Assembly: GCF_963169125.1 (NCBI RefSeq)
Contig: NC_084794.1
Location: forward strand, 88,085,018-88,149,017
Direction: 5' to 3'
Source: Humulus lupulus
Taxonomy: Eukaryota; Streptophyta; Magnoliopsida; Rosales; Cannabaceae
DNA length: 64,000 nucleotides
The notes below the pieces were generated by a model. It ran no database searches and was not told the DNA's origin. It worked only from the letters and a program-made list of their open reading frames with translations. The translations under genes were made by a program, and so were the position numbers. Each line of letters begins with the position of its first letter. The stretch's first letter is position 1. This document shows, piece by piece, positions 23,068 to 34,171 of the stretch.

Positions 23068-23680
23068 TTCGATGGAGAAACTCACTGGAGAAAATTTCCT
23101 TAATTGGAAGCAGAATATCAACATAGAGTTAGTTGATTGGTGACAACTCTGAGTTTGTCATGATTGAGGAATCCCCAGAACGAGCATTGTGTCTGCACGT
23201 TCGTGATGGCACCGTAAATGCTTGGATAGCACCGTCTCCGCACATACGTGAAGACACCGTAAATGCTCAAATGGCATCGTGTCTGCACATTCAACTCAAC
23301 TATGGTCTGACACATCTCTTGAACGAGCTTTAGATTATTGAACCTATCAAGGGTGGACCTAGTAAAGGAGGGGAAAATAAGACAACTGATGTTGCTGCTA
23401 ATCTAGCTATGGCTGAACTAACCAAGCTTCGTCTTCGAAAGTTGGAAACAAGAGGAAAGGTGGACAAAACAACAACCCTAAGCCTGCAAAGGCTACAAAG
23501 GCGAGTGCACAACCAAGTGCACAGACGCCTAATGGGAAGAACGAGAAAAACAAGAAAGGTAAAGATAAGTGTTTTCACTGCAAAGAGAAGGGGCATTGGA
23601 AACAAGATTGCCCCAAGTTTCTAGCAGCTAAAAATAAAGGTAATGATTATAGTTCATTTATCTTAGAAAGATGTGTTTTA
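23068..23680 (+). pseudogene. gag: B gag, core replaced by 15-residue repeats
   Basis: The reading begins with the conserved N-terminus (STPILSQLSMEKLTGENF) at about 23045-23100. After EESPERALCL it has two full 15-residue units (HVRDGTVNAWIAPSP, then HIREDTVNAQMASCL), a 45-bp repeat at DNA level, and then NYGLTHLLNEL with a TAG stop at 23331-23333. Later the zinc knuckle CFHCKEKGHWKQDC is readable at 23573-23614. A one-base deletion near 23413 and a shift near 23130 break the frame. E Gag at the same place has about 60 residues of normal core. The truncation shared with A suggests one ancestral deletion. Confidence 0.85.
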
Positions 23681-24875
23681 GAGAATAATAAATCTGTTTG
23701 GATTATTGATTCTGGATCTACCAACCATGTTTGCAACTCTTTACAGCTTCTTGAATCGTGGGAGGAAGTGGACGAAGGCGGCTTAAATCTTAGAGTTGGG
23801 AACAGAGCGTTTGTTAAGGTCCAAGCTAGAGGAATAGCTCGTCTGAAGTTCGGAAATAAATACTTAATTTTAAAAGATGTATTTTTTATTCCGAATTTTA
23901 GTATAAATTTAATTTTAGTTTCCATATTGCAATTAGAACGATTTGTTATGACTTTCACAAGTTTTAATATATCTATTTCCTACAATGGATCACAATTGTG
24001 TATTGCATGTTTGGAAAATGGGCTTTATATTCTGTGACCTAACGAACCCCTTGCTCTTAATAATGATTTATTCAAAGTAGCTAAACCTAGGACCAATAAA
24101 CGTCAAAAGACCAATAACGATAATATGACGTATTTATGGCACTTGAGACTAGGTCACATTGGCTATGATAGGATTCAAATACTTACAAAGGACGAACCTT
24201 TGAGGGAACTCACCTTAGGTGAATTACCTGTCTGTGAATCTTGTCTAGAAGGCAAACTGACCAAGCGTCCATACTCTGCAAAGGGTGATAGGGCCAAAGA
24301 ACAACTTGGTCTTGTGCATTCAAATGTTTGTGGACCTTTGAATGTACAAGCCAGGGGTGGTTTTGAGTTTCGTCACTTTCTTTGATGATTACTCTAGATA
24401 CTCATGTCTTTACCTAATGCATAGGAAATCAGAAACATTTTCAAAGTTTCAGGAATTCCTAGCAATGGCTCAGAACAAATTAGGTAAAATGTTAAAGATT
24501 TTGCGATCTGATAGGGGTGGAGAATATTTGGATATGTGAATCCAAGATCATTTAACTGAACTTGGGATTTTATCACAACTTACTGCCCCAGGTACTCCAC
24601 AACAAAATGTTGTAGCAGAACGCCGGAATAGAACTTTATTGGAAATGGTTAGATGCATGCTTAGTTACTCAACTCTACCAGCTTCGTTTTAGGGACATGT
24701 AATTGAAACCGCGAACGAAATTCTCAATGTCGTGCCGTCTAAATCAATCCCCAAAACACCTTTAGTACACTAGAATGGTTGTGAACCAAGTTTACGCCAT
24801 TATAGAATCTGGGGGTGTCCCGCCCAGGTCCTGAGGAAAAAGGAGAGAAAGCTAGAACCACAAACTGAAGTTTGC
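23681..24875 (+). pseudogene. pol: B protease, GAG-pre-integrase and integrase
   Basis: Protease: WIIDSGSTNHVC at 23699-23734 with the DSG active site kept, then the 23768-24037 ORF. A TGA at 24035-24037 separates it from the pre-integrase region. Zinc segment: WHLRLGHIGYDRI with two His and CESCLEGKL with two Cys (24125-24385). The first catalytic position reads LVHSNVCGP, so Asp is replaced by Asn. A frameshift near 24365 leads to FFDDYSRY and then SDRGGEYLDM, where a TGA follows at 24537. The Glu-motif region before VVAERRNRTLL is readable. It is homologous to A 6160-7745. Confidence 0.87.
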
Positions 24876-26825
24876 ATGTTTGTTGGCTATCCTAAAGGTA
24901 CTCGGGGTGGAATTTTCTATAGTCAATCAGAAAAGAAAGTGTTTACTTCTACAAATGCTACTTTTCTGGAAAATGACTATGTCCAGAACTTTAAACCTCG
25001 TAGCAAAGTAGTTTTAGAGGAGATGGTTAAGGAATTTACTCCAACCAATGTTCCATCGTCATCAACACAAGTTGATGATGAAATTCCCACTCTTCATGTC
25101 CAACCAACGCAAGTCGATTTAAATGAAGAAATTACCAATGTTCCTGAGAAAACAGTCACGGAGCCTCGTCGTAGTGGGATGGTTTCTAGGAACCCAGTTC
25201 ACTATGGTTTGGATGGTGAAACCAATATGGTTGTTGGTGACAATAGTGATGATGATCCGTTGTCTTTCAAACAAGCAATGACTAGCCCTGAAAAGGAACT
25301 ATGGCTCGAAGCCATGAAACAGGAAATGGAGTATATGTACTCAAATTCTGTTTGGGATCTTGTAGAAGCACTTAGTGACTTTAGGGCCATTGGGTACAAG
25401 TGGATCTACAAGAAGAAACGAGGTGTTGATGGAAATATTGAGACTTATAAAGCTCGATTAGTGGCAAAGGGTTATACCCAAAGAGAAGGCATGGACTATG
25501 AGGAAACTTTTAGTCCGGTAGCCATGCTCAAATCCATTCTCATCCTCCTATCCATAGCAGCCACTCTCGACTATGAGATCTGACAAATGGACATCAAGAC
25601 AACTTTTCTTAATGGAAAGCTTGACGAAGTCATTTATATGGATCAACCATAAGGATTTAAAGTATTTGGACAAGAAGGAAAAGTTTGCAAGTTGAATAGG
25701 TCCATCTATGGAGTTAAGCAAGCTTCTCTTTCTTGGAATCTTAGGTTTGATGAAATAATCAAAACCTATGGCTTTGAACAAAATATTTATGAGCCTTGTG
25801 TTTACCAACCAAAGGCAAATAAAATAGTGGTATTCCTGGTTCTTTATGTAGATGATATCTTACTCATTGGAAACAATGTTAAGAAATTATTAGATGTGAA
25901 GAATTGGCTTAGCACTCAATTCCAGATGAAGGATTTGGGTGAAGCAAGTTATGTTCTAGGTATCTATATCATTAGGGATAGAAAGAATAGACTCTTAGCT
26001 CTATCTCAAGCAGCTTACATAGATAAAATGCTTGAACGTTTCTCAATGACAAATTCTAAGAAAGGGGATCTACCGTCTCGCTATGGAATTCATCTTTCAA
26101 AGAAGCAGTCTCCCCAAACTCCTGAAGAGGAAGATGCAATGAGAAAAGTTCCTTACACATCTACAGTTGGAAGTTTGATATATGCCATGTTGTGTACTAG
26201 ACCGGACATCTGCTATGCAGTGGGAGTAGTGAGAAGGTATCAGTCAAACCCAGGACCGGAACATTGGATAGCAGTTAAGCATATCCTGAAGTATTTGAGA
26301 CGGACTATGGATTATATGTTAGTCTACAAGGGTGGTGTTCTGAACCCTGTAGGCTACACCGATTCAGATTTTCAGATTGATGTCGATGACAGGAAGTCTA
26401 CTTTTGGAATGGTGTTTACTCTTGGGGGTGGAGCTGTGATTTGGAGAAGCGTAAAGCAGTCTACAATCTTAGATTCCACCATGGAGGCTGCGTACATAGT
26501 CTCGTCAGAAGCAGCTAAGGAAATAGTCTGGCTAAAGAAGTTCTATTTGGATCTTGGTGTTATTCCAAAAATTGATAAATCGCTTGTGTTGTTTTGTGAC
26601 AATACAAGAGCGATAGCCAACTCGAAAGAACCTCGAAGTCACAAGAGAAGCAAGCATATAGAAAGGAAGTATCACATTATTCGAGAATATGTGGCTAGGG
26701 GAGATGTGAAGGTTATGAAGATTGCAACTGAAGACAATCTTACGGATCCGTTTACAAAGACACTACTAGAAGCTACATTTGATAAGCATATCAAGGAAAT
26801 GGGATTAGTAGAGTTAAGGCATTAG
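24876..26825 (+). pseudogene. pol: B integrase tail, reverse transcriptase and RNase H
   Basis: ORF 24876-25583 holds the integrase C-terminal [12 protein letters not shown] segment, a linker, and the RT start ([31 protein letters not shown]). A TGA at 25581-25583 and a TAA at 25651 follow. ORF 25692-26825 (377 residues) carries YVDDILLIGNN, the RT thumb, and Ty1-type RNase H with TDSDFQ, MEAAYIVSSEAAKEIVW (normally MEAEYIA, so E to A) and DPFTKTL. The final stop TAG at 26823-26825 is followed by the polypurine tract. RT catalytic residues are present, while RNase H is probably impaired. Confidence 0.92.
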
Positions 26826-26838
26826 TTTCAATTAGTGC

Positions 26839-26849
26839 AAGTGGGAGTT
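26839..26849 (+). other. B polypurine tract
   Basis: AAGTGGGAGTT adjoining the 3' LTR. Confidence 0.85.
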
Positions 26850-28696
26850 TGTTGGGGTTTTATGCCATAATTAAAACCCAATTCTTTCTAATCTCATTTT
26901 ATTATCAATAAAAGAATAGAAATCATTTTTTGACTTGGTTAATCACTTTGCTCACATGTTTTATTTTCATGATTATTTGTTTAATATAAACTTCTATTAA
27001 ATCCCGAGCATATAGCTAATCTTATTTATAGTGACGTAATCACAGTGGAATATAAATATGATTATATGTTCAAAATAAGTTAGTCCTAAGATTAGTCAGT
27101 GCATCGGATTTACACTGACTTGCCATTCTACTATATGATCTACCTACACATTATAGTGTTATGTTCTTTCCAAAATATTAGCAAAGTAGATAAGATCTAA
27201 TGTATTTGTTACATCGGACAGGATTGATATTGACAATTGATAAGATAAGTAAACATACCGTTATTATCTATTCTAGTCATATCATATAGTTGGCCATAGG
27301 TCAATTCAATCTTAATTCTGAGTGGTTAGTATTCTAAATGATTGTATTATTTGAGTTCTTTGACCTGTTCGTTACCAGCTTACCCTACAGACTAGCCCAT
27401 ACTTACATCTTGGGAACTGAGTAGTATAATTGAGTGGGAGTGTTAATCATAGATATGCACATCTATAGTTTCTGATGAAGAAGTGAAACAATGGTTTCCT
27501 TTTAGTTTGGTTCAAGGTGTTAAATGATAGAGATCTCATTTCAGTAATTAAATTAGTTTACTGAAATATCATTTACAAGGAACTAAGTGTTTTAAGGATA
27601 AAATACAATGAGGGGTAAAACGGTAATTTTGTCCTATCTCATTGTAGACCGTCTATAGAGCATTGAGTGACAATTATGGTTGTAACAATGGATAATTAAT
27701 AGTGTATCTATATTTGTTATAGAGTGTTCTATGAATTCAAGAGTGCAATTCCGAGTCTATAGTGGAGTCACGAGAAATTAATAAGTTAGTAAATTTATTT
27801 GTTAGATTTATGATAACTTATTGGAGCTTGATTTCATAGGCCCATGGTCCCTATTGTACCTTGGATAAAATCATCTAGATAGTCTCAATTAATTTATTTA
27901 ATTATTAATTAGAATTATCAATGTTGACCAAGTCAATTTTGGATAGTTTCACAGAGTTGTGTAATTTAGAGAAGAAAAGAAAAATTATGGCAGATTTATT
28001 AATTAAGATAAATTGGTATCTAAATTAATAAATAAGTTTAAATCAATGTTCAAATTATAAATAATTAATTTGACAATGGATTTAAATAATTATTTAATTA
28101 ATTAAATCAATAGAAAATATTACAGGCCTTGATTTTAAGTCCAATGTGCTTATAATCAAATGGGAAATTTCACGGGTCTAAAGCCCATGATAATTTCAAC
28201 CTAGGGCTTTAAAATGACTATTATTTTATTGATTTTTTAATTAAATTAAATGGCATAATTGAGTCTATAAAAGGAGTGCTTAGAGAGAAGTCAAAACATA
28301 AGTTTAATCACTGGTTTTCTGATAGTTTTAGATTCTCTCTAAACACAAGTCCTTTTCTAAGCCTCTTTGTTATTTTCTCTTCTTCTCTCTATATCTATCT
28401 CATGTTTTGAGAATTGCCCACACTAGTCTAGGTGATTCTAAGGTTACATTGGAAGATTGTGAAGAAAATAGAAGATCGATTCAGTTTCTTGATAATACTC
28501 TGCGACATAGAGGATACAAGAGTTAGAGAAACTGAAGGAAGGACTCTTTCATTCCGCTGCGTATACTGTAAGTATTCTATTCTTTGTTTCCCTTTGAATT
28601 CAATTTTAGAAACATGTTTTAGGCTATCTCATATTAATTTGTTTAATATTAGATATACATGAAAATAAATAAAGATCCTGTGTAAGTTTCCCAACA
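26850..28696 (+). repeat. B 3' LTR (1,847 bp)
   Basis: Direct copy of 18798-20642 with TATA at 28264-28273. It abuts the TSD copy gttca at 28697-28701. Confidence 0.93.
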
Positions 28697-28701
28697 GTTC
28701 A
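28697..28701. repeat. TSD of element B, right copy (gttca)
   Basis: Partner of 18793-18797. Confidence 0.85.
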
Positions 28702-28835
28702 TGACCATCTTACTCTACGGACTAGCCCATACTTACATCTTGGTAACTTGGTAGTATAAATGAGTGGGAGTGTTAATCATGAAGAAGTAAAACAATGGTT
28801 TCTTTTTAGTTTGGTTCAAGGTGCTAAATGATAGA
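28702..28835 (+). repeat. E 5' LTR, segment 2
   Basis: Continues segment 1 (TGACCATCTTACTC... through GGTGCTAAATGATAGA) and is cut by D after ATAGA. The matching stretch in the B LTR lies at about 27370-27530. Confidence 0.88.
28831..28835. repeat. TSD of element D, left copy (ataga)
   Basis: Perfect partner at 41304-41308. Confidence 0.9.
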
Positions 28836-29568
28836 TGTTGACTCGGTTCTTCATCAAAAGGTAATTATACGAATAAGTGGGACGGATTAGTGCTAATTGG
28901 TGAACCGTAATATGAGAATAACTATATTTTAGACTGGAGAAACTAATATCATGGGGAGATGATAGCTCCTTTCTTTTTTAGGTGGTTCGAAGGTTAAAAT
29001 CCCTCTAGTCCACTAGACGATATTATTGATATGTCTTGACTATTCTTTACAGGGTGTTTCTTTACAAAGATATGCCAACCCCTTGCATTACCTAGGGTCT
29101 TGGTATTTATAGGAAGAAGATATCTGGGTTGGCCATGGGGTCATCCCGTGATCTCTTTATCCCTCACGTCATCTCTGTGACCCTGATGATTAATTCCTAA
29201 ACTTTGCAGTGAAGTCTGGTCTAATCAATAGGCGTGAGATGCCTGAACACGCACGTTTATACTGCGTGTCCAAGAATTCAGGAATGGAATAGACACGTGA
29301 TGTCTGATATATGCACGTTTATATTGCGTGGTTGACTTTACAAGGGTTCGAATGTCAGATCTCTGTTGCATCACGAGCTTAGTGTGGCGCCAACTCATGA
29401 CACTCATACTTCTGCTACACGATGCCTCCGTGTAGCAGTTCTCTCTAATCAGCCCGGGCTTGACAGAAGGAGGCTCATAACATAGCTCCGGGTAGACGAT
29501 TTACACGTGTCAGATCGAATTAGGCCCTTTTCTAGCTCGCCAATATGTGTGGATATTTAGGGCGTACA
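28836..29568 (-). repeat. D 3' LTR (733 bp)
   Basis: Begins TGTTGACTCGGTTC on the + strand and ends GGCGTACA. It lacks 36 bases present in the other copy (about 40932-40967), between two AGG triplets. It carries the ACACGTGTC motif at 29503-29511. Confidence 0.92.
29503..29511 (-). promoter_or_regulatory. G-box/ABRE-like motif in D 3' LTR
   Basis: The - strand reads GACACGTGT. The other LTR has it at 41238-41246. Matches the motif near the LTR start of C and F. Confidence 0.5.
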
Positions 29569-29580
29569 TTTGCCCCCAAG
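29569..29580 (-). other. D polypurine tract
   Basis: The - strand reads CTTGGGGGCAAA, directly before the 3' LTR. Confidence 0.8.
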
Positions 29581-29834
29581 CCCCTGCTCGTGACTCATGA
29601 CGTCATCCGTGGTCTTCACAGCAGGGGCTTTTAAATATCCCTTTCGACTCTTCATGTCCCGCCCACTGTGTGGCATCGGGTACGTGGAGCACCATGGTTG
29701 GCGACTGTTCAGTTTCCAAGAATTGCATTAAATGGCCTAGCCTGCTTTCAGCCGTCGTTTCGCCTTTCGAGTTATGACCCTCGTATCTCGCATTAATTTG
29801 ATCGAACGGTCCTTGTTCCTTTATGTCTCTTACG

Positions 29835-29845
29835 TATATATAAGG
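29835..29845 (+). promoter_or_regulatory. TATA box of D antisense gene
   Basis: TATATATAAGG, 267 bases inside the 3' LTR, on the strand of the antisense gene. A T/C-rich leader follows, then a donor GTAAGT at 30055. The same arrangement occurs in F (50016-50024) and C (17726-17736, - strand). Confidence 0.6.
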
Positions 29846-30054
29846 TTGGCCATCTTCCGTATTAGCCACCCTTCATTTGAAATTTTTTCCTCATTTTCTC
29901 TCCTTTTTAATCTCAGAAGTTTCTCTTCTTTCAGTTATCATCCCAGAGATCCCTACACTCTCGCCATTAGAGCTTCTGCACCAGTCCAACTTTAAAGACT
30001 CCACCAGGATTCTGACTCCTACGCTCTTTGCGACTTCCACATGGAAAATACACT

Positions 30055-30600
30055 GTAAGTCCTCTGCCTATGGCATGTTTTGATCTTTCCATTTTTCAGT
30101 TAGGTAAACTTCCTTCTTAGTCGCACACTGTAGTTGTTTTTGGCTGGTTTTTGGTGCATAGGTTTTGATCCTAGGTATATTGACTACATGAGAACATGTC
30201 TAGGAACGTGATTTTTAGGACAAGATAAACTCAGGGTAATTTTTCTGGGTAGCTTTAGGGAATGCCTGTTTGGAAAGGGGAAGGCGAGAGGTTTCTAGGG
30301 TGCAAAACTGGGTAGCTTAGAGGTCACGCTTCCTAGGCGGTTTTGCTTTTGCTTTTTTTTTTTTTTTTTTTTTTTTAACTTTCCCTCCAAGGCAAGCACT
30401 ATCCTAATCCTCCTGACACACAGATCCCAAGCAATCGGGGATCCGTTGGAAACGTGGGCGCGTGACCAGGGCAACGCGTGGCTTCACACACTGCGGGCTG
30501 AGATTACCTCAGCCCGTGTACGAAAATCACTTCTCGCACTATATTCCCTTTTCTATTTTTAGGTCGCCTATTTAAACTTTTCTTCATCCTTGTTCGTTAG
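30055..30600 (+). other. Leader intron of D antisense gene (predicted)
   Basis: Donor CACT|GTAAGT at 30055, acceptor TTCGTTAG at 30599-30600. It includes a run of T of about 24 at 30353-30379. The first coding exon starts with ATG at 30609. Confidence 0.5.
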
Positions 30601-33274
30601 GCGACCAGATGGGACCTAGGAAGAATGTACCCAAGAAGAGCATGGCTGGCTCGTCATCCCAGTAGGCCAGCAAGGGGAAAGGGATTGCTGTGGATTCTCC
30701 CATCCCCCACTTCGGTCCCACAGTGGAAAAAGAGGTCGAGGTGGGACCTGATGCTTTCTTCGAGGTAGAGAGGATAGTCTCGAAGATTACGACCCAAGGG
30801 AGGGTCAACAAGATCCTGCTGTCCCATAACATCGAAATCGGGATAGGCGCTCTTATTGCCCGACCTCCCCTCGAGGGCGAGAGGAGTTGCACGCCCCTCG
30901 ACGAGGAGTTCGCGGCTTGGAGCGATGAACATCTCAAGGCCGGGGCCTTCCTACCTCTGGACCAGTACTTTGCGGATTTTCTAAACTACGTGAAGTTGGC
31001 TCCCTTCCAACTGCCCCTAACTCCTACCGCCTGCTAGCGGGGCTCAGGTATCTCTTCCTGAGGCACGAGTGGGAGGTCCCGACCTTAGCGGACATCCTTT
31101 TCTTCTTCTGCCTCAAAGCCAGCCCAGATCAACGGGGGCGAGGCGACAGGTTCTACCACTTGACCCGTTTTCCCAATTCTCCCGCAGTCATCAAGCTGCC
31201 CAACCACCCCAACGACTTCAAGGACCAGTTCTTCATGTCGACGGGGTTTCACAACTACGAATACCACTACTTCAACCATCCTCGTAAGTTCTCTCTATTC
31301 TCAGCTCGCAAAATCAGCACATTACTTTATTTATTTTCATGCGTGTTGACTTGAACATCATCGTGCCGCCATCTTTGCGAGGACGGCCAAATCGGTGACC
31401 CTTGGGGGTCAATATGAAACCTTGGCGGGGCTCCCATCAAGTGAAAAAGACTACCGCCAGCTCGTATCGGATGAGATGCTGCTGGCGTGTAAGTTGATTT
31501 CTTCGGGCCAGACTCTGGCCTTGAGGAGGCCGCGGGTTATCCCAATAGCTCGCGAGCTGGTGCCTGTCCCCGAGGGGGATGCTGTGGACAGTGACAAGCA
31601 GGACGAGGAAGACGAGGTGCCGCTCGTGCGACAAAAGCGGGCTTTCGAGGCTGCCCAGGGCCTCGACGCAGATCAAACTCAGTCCGGGGCAGCAACCGCC
31701 CCTCTGGCCAAGGTAACCCATACCTGTTTAGGGACTTAGACAGGGCCGCCATAGACCTAAGACTTGCTAGGTTTAACCCAAGCCAGCTCATACATTGTCA
31801 CTGAGATGACCCAGACCTTAACATAACCTTACTCAGTGTGTAGATCAACTAGTGTTGTGCCATGATACAGGCCGCCCTAGGGGAGCTGTAGTAGAAGACA
31901 ACACCTTGGCTTTTAGGTCGGCCTTTTTTCGAGGGGTACGGGACCAACCTTAGGTCATGGCCCTCCCTTCTGGAGGGTGTAGTCGCTCCAGGGCTTAGGC
32001 GGTATGTAGAGGAGTCTAGTCCTGAGGCGGATCTGGACCCAGAGCCCCCTCTCATTCGTGAAGTCATAAACTTAGATTCCCCCATAGAAGCTCCAAGGCC
32101 GGAGGTCGTGGCACTAGATTCCTCCTCTAGCTCGGAGGGTAGGACCTTTGCAATACATCTTTTACTTTTCTTGTAATGAAGTAACCTAACATGTATACTA
32201 ACACTCCCTTCTTATTTTTTTCAGGCAAAGAGATGGCCTAGCCCGGAGACAACGTCCTGCGGTTCATCTTCCAGGGGTGGAATCCTCCCTCCGGATCGTC
32301 CAGGCCACTGGTCAAGAAACCCCAGCTGACCAGGAAGACTCCTCCTGGGACCATCTCCAAGTCTCCTGCTAAGGGGAGGGGCCAGGTTCCTGCTGCCATA
32401 GAGAACATGCTCCCACCTCCCCTGCGGTCTCCGGTCCCTACTCGGGAACATGAGGTACTAGCCGGAAACCCGCCAGCTCCCACTCCCACCGTGCGCATCC
32501 CGGTGAACACTCAGGCGCTGGAGAAAATCCCCGAGGCCTTCCGAGGGACGGTCTACGAGACTGCAAGCTATATGGTGGACCATTACTACAATGCCACTCC
32601 GAGAGACTTGTGGGAGATCGAGACGAGGAGCCCCGAGAATGTTATGGAATCTTCACTGGGGATGACCCTCACGGTAAGTTTATTTAGTTAACTTTCTTTG
32701 TTTTCTTCCCAGCATCTGCTTCTTTGCCTTACTTTCTATGTCTTTGCACGCGACTTTGGCTCTACACTGCAGCATAGCTCGGTCTAGGGCCAGGTTTGAT
32801 GAGATCAGGGGCGAATTCTAGACCGCTCAGGCCGCTCTCGCGTCTGCACAACAGTAAGAGAAAAATGCCAAGGCTACCCTGACGGCTGCCAAAGAAAGCA
32901 AAAAGGCTGCACAGGTCGCCTTGGCCGCTGCGAAGGCCGAACTGGAGGCAACTAGGGCTAAGCAATTGGAGGCCGAGGCTGCACATGTCACCTTGGCTGC
33001 TGCGAAGGCTGAGCTCGAGGAGGCCAAGGCTAAGCAGTTGGAAGCCGAGGCTGCCACCGTGGCAGAGAGGGCGTCTTCTAGCTCCTCCATGGAGGCCATG
33101 CTCTATCACTGCTGGGCCTTCAACCAGGATGGCGACTTCTCCTTCCTGGCACCTAAGGTGTGGGAGCCATTTCTCGAGAAGTTCAAGGCCCGCCTTCAAC
33201 AGGAGCCACCTTCTGAGACTGGGGAGACTTCCGCTGCTAGTGAGCAGGAGACCGAAGGGGTGACTTCATCGTAG
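30601..33274 (+). pseudogene. D antisense gene: putative gypsy-type transposon domain protein, spliced
   Basis: Predicted exons 30601-31283, 31382-31712, 31871-32138, 32225-32673 and 32773-33274 with GT...AG introns. Most donors (GTAAGT at 31284 and 32674) and acceptors (ttttcag, actgcag) are good; the acceptor at 31380-31381 is weak. Product, as in F: N-terminal disordered part; the domain HLKAGAFLPLDQYFADFLNY, then YLFLRHEWEVPTLADILFFF and DRFYHL (like PF04195-type proteins); a charged middle; a coiled coil of repeated AKAELEA-type heptads; the C-terminal MLYHCWAFNQDGDFSFL and a stop at 33272-33274. A TAG follows SSSQ near 30664, and a frameshift lies near 31015. Biochemical role unknown. 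Confidence 0.75.
32928..33070 (+). repeat. 72-bp tandem duplication in D antisense gene
   Basis: Two adjacent copies encode 24 residues each, LAAAKAELEATRAKQLEAEA and LAAAKAELEEAKAKQLEAEA plus four residues. The duplication keeps the heptad pattern, so it lengthens the coiled coil without breaking it. Confidence 0.65.
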
Positions 33275-34171
33275 CGGCCAAGGGGGGCCTAGGACTTTTG
33301 TATTCTTTACTTATTTGTAGTCCTTTACCACGAGGTTTTTCCTCCTCGAGACAATTGGTTTCCCTGATTTTCATTTCAATTTATTTTTAATAGTTATTAT
33401 TATTTATTTTTCTTCGTGTTTGGTAAAAACTTAGTTTGCGTCAGTCGACTTTTTCTTCGAAACTACAAAGTACTGCCAGTCAATTTTAACAAACTTCTAA
33501 GTTTTTAGGACTTGGTTACATGCAGGATGGTTAACTTTAAAACTTAGTCCGCATTAATTGTTATTGATACCTCGTGCTTTTTAAGAAAAACATCGATTAA
33601 CCAATTTGAATCAACTTCTAAATTCTAGGACCTGGTCGTATCCATGACATATTTGATTTTAAAAACTTAGTTCGCGTTAATTTTATCGACACCTCATGCT
33701 CTTTAGGAAAAACACTGGTTAGTCAATTTAACTAACTTCCAAGTTTTTAGGACCTGGTTGTATTCAGGACATATTTGATTTTAAAAACTTAGTTCGCGTT
33801 AATTTTATCGACACCTCGTGCTCTTTAGGAAAAACACTGGTTAGTCAATTTAACTAACTTCCATGTTTTTAGGACCTAGTTGTATCCAGGACATATTTGA
33901 TTTTAAAAACTTATTTCGCGTTAAATTTATCAACACCTCGTGCTCTTTAGGAAAAACACTGGTTAGTCAATTTAACTAACTTCCAAGTTTTTAGGACCTG
34001 GTCGTATCCAGGACATATGCCCCCCAAGTAAACAGAAAGAGATCTTTCTTGGTTACTTGGAGAATGCTCTTCTAACACTATATGCACACAGAAACATACA
34101 ACGATATACAAAAGTACTCATTTTTTAATAAAACAAGGCGGCTTTCATAATTAAGCCTTACAAAAGTATGA
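33275..34171 (-). repeat. D post-pol spacer with 122-bp tandem repeat
   Basis: About 4.5 tandem copies with period 120-122 bp. The block GGACCTGG recurs at 33508, 33628, 33750, 33872 and 33994. Copies 2-5 are very similar and the first is diverged. On the element strand the array lies just after an internal G-run (34019-34029) and before the antisense gene. No coding sequence. Confidence 0.85.
34019..34029 (-). other. Internal polypurine-like tract of D
   Basis: The - strand reads ACTTGGGGGGC followed by ATATG, very like the 3' polypurine tract. It lies 140 bases after the pol stop. F has the same tract at 53614-53624. Confidence 0.45.

Larger units (their letters stand above)
18798..28696 (+). 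mobile_element. Element B: Ty1/copia with two LTRs, inserted in E LTR
   Basis: A 9,899-bp element with LTRs 18798-20642 and 26850-28696, TG...CA ends, a degenerate primer site, an AT-rich leader with GC patch, gag, protease, integrase, RT-RNase H and a polypurine tract. It is the best preserved copia copy here: its last pol ORF is 377 residues. Its Gag has the same core replacement as A. Two catalytic changes, integrase D to N and RNase H E to A, suggest it could not have moved on its own proteins after those changes. Confidence 0.95.
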
